From positions 607,093 to 658,110 of the forward strand of contig JBNGIQ010009547.1 of NCBI GenBank assembly GCA_049999765.1: 51,018 nt of DNA, read 5' to 3'. Under the pieces are notes generated by a model. The model worked only from the letters and a program-made list of their open reading frames with translations, was not told where the DNA came from and searched no databases. Positions 46,368 through 51,018 of the stretch are shown piece after piece; positions within the stretch are counted from its first letter, which is position 1, and each line of letters begins with the position of its first letter. The position numbers and the translations under genes were made by a program. The stretch comes from Phaeoceros laevis (lineage: Eukaryota > Anthocerotophyta > Anthocerotopsida > Notothyladales).

Positions 46368-48618
46368 CTGAGCATCACCCGCTGGAGGCAGGAGGGCAGC
46401 ACCAATTGCAGGCTGTGGACTCCACGCAGCAGCTGCAGCCAGTGGCACAGGAGTCGCACCATTTCCCCCTACCGCCCGGACAGCAACTGCAGCCCGTGGA
46501 TGCTCTCCAATTTCAGCCAGGTGATCCACTCCAATTTCAGCCAGGCTTCCCTGCAGCGGACCGCCGCCAGTTCCAGCAGGCCGGGGAATTCCGCGCCCCC
46601 GACAATCACCAATTCCAGGTTGTGCCCGAGGCCCGCCAGCACTCCCANNNNNNNNNNNNNNNNNNNNNNNNNNNNNNNNNNNNNNNNNNNNNNNNNNNNN
46701 NNNNNNNNNNNNNNNNNNNNNNNNNNNNNNNNNNNNNNNNNNNNNNNGATGTTGACATGCTTCTGACGCTTGATGCAGTCGCCGGGTTGCAGTTGCAGCT
46801 GCTGCTGCTGCTGCTGCTGCTGCCGTGTCTGCTGAGCCTGCCAAGCCTCCATCTGTGCGAAAATTCCACAAGGCTGACCGGGAGAAGCTTCGGAGGGACA
46901 AATTGAACGAACAGTTCACGGAGCTAGCAGGCGTGTTAGGTAAGAAAGCACACGTACCCCTGCTGGTTGCGCATGAGGCCGAGACGACACTTCACTCGCC
47001 TGTAGTGGCTGCGAGCCATAACTTATCCTTTGCCTTGGCTTTAGCAGGCCTCTGCACATCCTGATTCTACTGATTTCAGGCCATGGGCAAGCACCGAGCT
47101 CTTGCTTTCTTAGTCCATGTCTGACCTCAACATTTTGCCATTAGGGTTGCTAGTTCTTGGCCGCAGGCTGTCTATTGTTGTATCTGTAACGTAATTTCTT
47201 CGCAGATCCTGATCGCCCAAAGAATGATAAGGCTACCATCCTGGGGGACAGCGTACAGACCGTGAGAGAGCTGCGAGCTGAGGTCAAGCGTCTGAAAGTA
47301 GAGCATGATGCTCTTTTGGAGGAATCCCGTGATGTGAGTAGCACCAGATTGCATGTGCAAGATTTTGTGATTCAAAACAGACTCACACTGTTGGTTTTCC
47401 CTAAGTCAATGAGTAGACTAAGCTTATCTTGGACTGTTCACCGAGAGCGGAGTCTCTGCTCGTCACTCTGCAGCTCACTCAAGAAAAGTCAGAGCTGCGA
47501 GAGGAGAAATCAACCTTGCAATCAGATACCGACCAACTGCAGCAACAGCTCCAACAACGACTCCAAATGGTCATGCCGTGGATGAGCATGGATATGTCCG
47601 GAATGATGGCTGGATCTGCGTATCCATACCCTGTTCCGATGCCTGGACCAGCTGCTGGCCGGCCACCAGGCAACCCTCATGGACCTCCTGCACAAGTCCA
47701 ACAGCAGCACCCTCTTGTCCCTCCTGCTCCCTACATGCCTGCTCCTGCTCCCTCTGGAGCCTTTCCTATGCACCCTGCTCTTCATGCGTACGCCATGTTT
47801 GGCAACAGGCATGGGGATGGTGGCGGCCCTTACATGCACTACCCACATTACCCTCCTCCGGTTGGTTCACATTCCCATGTAGAAAGGCCTTACGCTCAGT
47901 ACCCGTCTCCCATGCAGCCTCCTCCGGGTTATTTGATGCAGATCCAGCCACCACAGTCTTCAGCAGCTGTAGGTCCACCTTTCTACAGGCCCTACGGACC
48001 GGGCATGCCAGCAGGACAGCTCCCTGCCCCAGCTTCAGAGCACTGCAGACCAAATGAGCCATCCATTACTTGTCCCCCTGAAGCAGATCAATCAACTTCC
48101 TCACAGAATGCGTCCCAGGAGAACAATGAAGTTCAGACAACTCTGCAGCTGCAGACAGGTCACTCGTCAGCCCCTCCAGAGCGCTCAGTGGCTCCGCAGT
48201 CCAGTGAAGGAGGTGCCAAAGTACAGCAGCAGGTACGGTGCTGGGTTCTGTTATTGCAAACTAGGCCTGCAATGGCTCTGCAATGGCCCTGCAATGGCCC
48301 TGCAATGAAACGTTGTGCAACGGTGCTTCTTTCTGACTGCGTTTTGTTAGCAATTTTCAGGCTGGTAGCGGCGGATCTGGACCGAGTCTCAAGAAGGAAG
48401 CTTCTAAGAGGGAAGAAACTGCTCCCCAAGCAAGTAATACCCCCACACCTCTTGACTTGAGTTTAAGGACAAATTCAGCAGCTGTTGCAGGCTCCAGTCA
48501 AAGTGCCTCATCAGGTAGTAGTGATGTTGAGGGTGCTGGAGAAAGCAAGCGGCGTAATGAAGAGCGTCCCGAAGCTGCATCTGTGGATACCACCCAGAAC
48601 CCGGGCCCTGTGTCCTAA
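46368..48618 (+). CDS. bHLH transcription factor, group IVb-like (bHLH121/URI-like); interrupted by an N gap
   Basis: Arabidopsis group IVb members (bHLH121, PYE, bHLH11) control iron homeostasis. Exons seen: 46368-46647 (Q-rich, runs into the gap), about 46779-46939, 47206-47333, 47474-48232, 48361-48618. The bHLH begins VRKFHKADREKLRRDKLNEQ with His/Glu/Arg DNA contacts, then DPDRPKNDKATILGDSVQTV for the loop and second helix, then ELRAEVKRLKVEHDALLEE and LTQEKSELREEKSTL, a zipper-like coiled coil. A Pro/Met/Tyr-rich region follows, and the last exon has LDLSL, an EAR-type repression motif. The gap (46648-46747) hides part of the N-terminal region. A stop lies in the bHLH frame just before 46779, so an acceptor is needed there. 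The true start is unknown and may be the PEX10-like exon at 46153. Confidence 0.87.
46648..46747. other. Assembly gap of 100 N inside the bHLH gene
   Basis: Placeholder-length gap next to a CAG/CTG-rich stretch (ctg repeats at about 46800-46822). Simple repeats may have blocked assembly. Confidence 0.99.
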
Positions 48619-49153
48619 CACCAAATAGTGTCCTCATATGCAATCAATTTTGTAATAGTAGTCTTAGCTCTGCCTCACTTCACAGGCTCAGACTCTGCGA
48701 GCCCGGCACATGTCTGACGGATCCAGGGGTCCGTCCATTAATGAGCATCAACATTAGAATCTCTCTTCATCTGCGTATGCTTGGTTGCTTTAGTGAACTA
48801 CTGGACCTAATGATGCCAGTGCTGTTCACTTCAGTCTGCAAGCTGGTGCAGGTGAAGTGTGTATCATAGTAGCTTCTGGATGTGTACAACAATTCACCCA
48901 GATCGAATCCAACCGGCAAAATTGCATGGATTCTTCTAGATTTTGTAGAACTTGACTCAGAACTGAAGGATTTGTATGTTACATTTTTCTGTTCTTGTAC
49001 CTGAACCTTTCCTATAAGCATGCCCATTAGACTCCCATAAATTCCATTTGCTGCAAGTGTGGTCTACCACCGAGTAACTATATATAAATCTATCTATTTA
49101 TCCCTTTCCATTCAGGTCATTATTGTGCTCGCCTGGTGGTTTTAACCCAAAGC
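48619..49153. other. bHLH 3' flank; no gene seen
   Basis: Probably the 3' UTR of the bHLH gene and beyond. Open frames here have no family resemblance. Confidence 0.5.
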
Positions 49154-49335
49154 TGGAATAAGTCCTTCCTTCCAGAGGATATCTAAGAGTAGGTTGACAT
49201 TAGTGGTTTAGAGTTTGTCCTTGTAGGACGAATCCTACTTGCACGGACTGGAATAAATCCTTCCTCATGATATGTAAGAGTGGTTCACGTTACTGGTTTA
49301 GAGTATGTCCTTGTAGGATGAATCCTACTTGCACG
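49154..49335. repeat. Two-unit tandem repeat, about 90-95 bp
   Basis: Units start at tggaataagtccttcctt (49154) and tggaataaatccttcct (49249). Both end in tccttgtaggacgaatccta or its variant followed by cttgcacg. The units differ by small indels and substitutions. Confidence 0.85.
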
Positions 49336-50028
49336 AAATTAGTAATAAAATGAGAAAAGCAATGGAATAGTTGGATAGACCAAAGTTATTTAGACTATTC
49401 CAAAAAGTTCTAATATAGTATACTAAGCTGACACAAAATAAGGTTGTGATACTATAAACAAGGAAGAACACGATGTTTTACACAAGATTTTTTTCGTATT
49501 CTTACACATATCTCAACAAGGCAATCCCTTTTGAAGATTAAATTGTGTATAACCCTTAACTGCCCGGGGTCCAAACCCCTGAGAAAGCCCATTAGTTGTG
49601 GCGACTTGGCTTCCCAGGAGCGTTGGACCCTATAACGGGTCCGTTTGGTACCATTTTAATTTTGTGTCCATTTTTAGCATGGTTTCCAACCCCAAAATAT
49701 TTATTATCCTCTACCGTCTGAATAGAGCGCATTGAGCTCTATCCAAGGATATAGACTACGATTTTTTTAAAACATATTATGTGCCCAACAAGACATTTTT
49801 GTTTCGTTGGGCTCCTAAGGGTTATCCCTCTTGTAGCAGTTTTGTCGGCGGTTTCCAATGTATGAAACATCGTTTTTTACTATAGCCAGTTTGTATCTTT
49901 GTCGCACTGTGAGTCAAGTCTGGTCATGTCATATGGTTAAGTCATGTCAAAAGTCCTGCTATGCAGCAATATGCTAATCATATCATTAACCCGTATTTTG
50001 CTTAGTCGCACGATCATGTCGCCCAAAG
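49336..50028. other. AT-rich non-coding sequence
   Basis: No gene or clear repeat recognised. Confidence 0.5.
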
Positions 50029-50275
50029 TAGTAGTAGTAATAGTAGTAGGGGAGGTCATGCTAACCGACTCCACATGGGAATCGAGCACGCCGACACATT
50101 GGTGGCGTACTAGGTGGATTAGTCGTCTATACCTTGCGGGGAGGGGCACCTCCCTTCCCCAGCACTCGGCTGACGCTAAAGCACTGGGTGGGTGGGTGGC
50201 CTATGCAAGGGAGGGAGCCACACCGCTCCATGCTCCTAGTGCGGACACGCGTGTGTATCTAGCTAATATATTGGT
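50029..50275. repeat. Dispersed repeat, copy 2 (related to 42541-42836)
   Basis: Same order of blocks as copy 1 in the same orientation, without the internal duplication and with a short extra segment (ggctgacgctaaagcac) before gggtgggtggg. The open frame across it is a repeat product. Confidence 0.85.
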
Positions 50276-50640
50276 AACTTGATCTCTCATCTATCTGTCC
50301 TGTGGGTTTTTGCTCCTTCTGTAGTGCTTCTAACCTTTCCCTAGCCATATCTTGCATAGTTGCTGCCTCTATTAAGAATTTCCCTAACGTTCTTGCTCGG
50401 GATTGCTGCATAAACCCTTCTAATGTGTCCCTAGTGTCATCCTCGACCCCTTAATGGCTGTCCTTGAAGAGCTCCTTGAATTTGCAGCGTAGGTCGTCCA
50501 ATGCTTTGTACCTAAAGACCATGTGCTCTTCGCCATCGACCTCCTGGATCTCACATCCTGGATCTCTTTCAAGTTTTGCCTTCACCTTGTCATGACAGTT
50601 GATCAGATTAGCCAGATCTCACATCCCTGCAACCTCATCA
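50276..50640. other. Non-coding or decayed sequence after the dispersed repeat
   Basis: No intact frame or known domain seen. Short phrases on the minus strand could be retroelement debris, but I cannot support this. Confidence 0.3.
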
Positions 50641-50796
50641 GTATTGAAAGTTAAAGTTCAAGACTCGAAGTTGAAATTGAGAGTTCAAGGTTGACACTTT
50701 CAATTGAAAATTCAAGATTGAAAGTTGACTTTGAAAGTTTGACATTGAAAAAATTGAAAAAAATGTCAGGTGAAATAAAAGTTGAGCTTGGAACTC
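50641..50796. repeat. A/T-rich simple repeat built on ttgaaagttcaa-like words
   Basis: Repeated gttgaaa, gttcaag and tttgaaag words up to the gap. The long frames spanning the gap on both strands follow from this low complexity and the N run. Confidence 0.7.
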
Positions 50797-50896
50797 NNNN
50801 NNNNNNNNNNNNNNNNNNNNNNNNNNNNNNNNNNNNNNNNNNNNNNNNNNNNNNNNNNNNNNNNNNNNNNNNNNNNNNNNNNNNNNNNNNNNNNNN
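50797..50896. other. Assembly gap of 100 N
   Basis: Placeholder-length gap adjoining the simple repeat. The remaining 122 bases of the window show no gene. Confidence 0.99.
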
Positions 50897-51018
50897 CCCC
50901 CTAAGAAGTGCTGTCCCTCGTTGTTTTGTCATTGGCTGCTTCCGCTGTCTGCCATGGATCTCCTCCTTCTATCTGATCAATCATTGACAGTGCAAGTTTG
51001 AGTAATTGACGTGATGCG

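Overview
This is nuclear DNA from a land plant. It carries plant-type versions of exocyst EXO84, gamma-tubulin, peroxin PEX10, plastid fibrillin, thylakoid polyphenol oxidase and a group IVb-like bHLH factor, plus a PLS-class pentatricopeptide (PPR) protein. Genes are interrupted by short GT-AG introns, mostly about 75-260 nt. The PPR protein has fern-like features and the genome looks compact, so I lean towards a seedless plant (fern, lycophyte or bryophyte). That is inference, not proof. Exon joins below were traced by hand from reading frames, splice sites and family conservation. No transcript evidence was available.

Layout. Positions 1-1722 hold a long foldback, a 77-bp tandem duplication running into a 100-N gap, and the 5' flank of EXO84 (1723-4748, +). 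Positions 4749-7613 are repeat and transposon debris, including a broken hAT transposase end. A gene-dense block follows: caprin-like RGG protein (-), gamma-tubulin (-), UPF0047/YjbQ (-), Mpo1-like ER protein (+), DEAD-box helicase RH1-like (-), fibrillin (+), intronless PPR (+), RRP9/YAO WD40 (-), LptF/LptG-like permease (+), SDH2 (-), polyphenol oxidase (-) and PEX10 (-). Positions 41924-46152 are repeat-rich: a dispersed repeat, 282-bp tandem units, a roughly 0.9-kb element with inverted ends, and a 19-bp minisatellite. The bHLH gene lies at 46153-48618 (+), interrupted by an N gap and preceded by a diverged copy of PEX10 exon 1. The rest, to 51018, is repeats.

Roles. Most genes are housekeeping: secretion (EXO84), microtubule nucleation (gamma-tubulin), rRNA processing (RH1-like, RRP9), mitochondrial respiration (SDH2), peroxisome import (PEX10), plastid functions (fibrillin, polyphenol oxidase) and organelle RNA editing (PPR). 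They do not form one pathway. Several neighbours are head-to-head with short shared promoters (138, 260 and 446 bp between start codons) or tail-to-tail (69 and 206 bp between stops).

Most notable observations: a probable 3-nt microexon in polyphenol oxidase, a possible PEX10-exon/bHLH chimera, repeated insertions at one position in successive PPR triplets, a nuclear LptF/G-like permease with a GC-AG intron, and 10-N gaps flanked by exact duplicates that look like unmerged contig overlaps.
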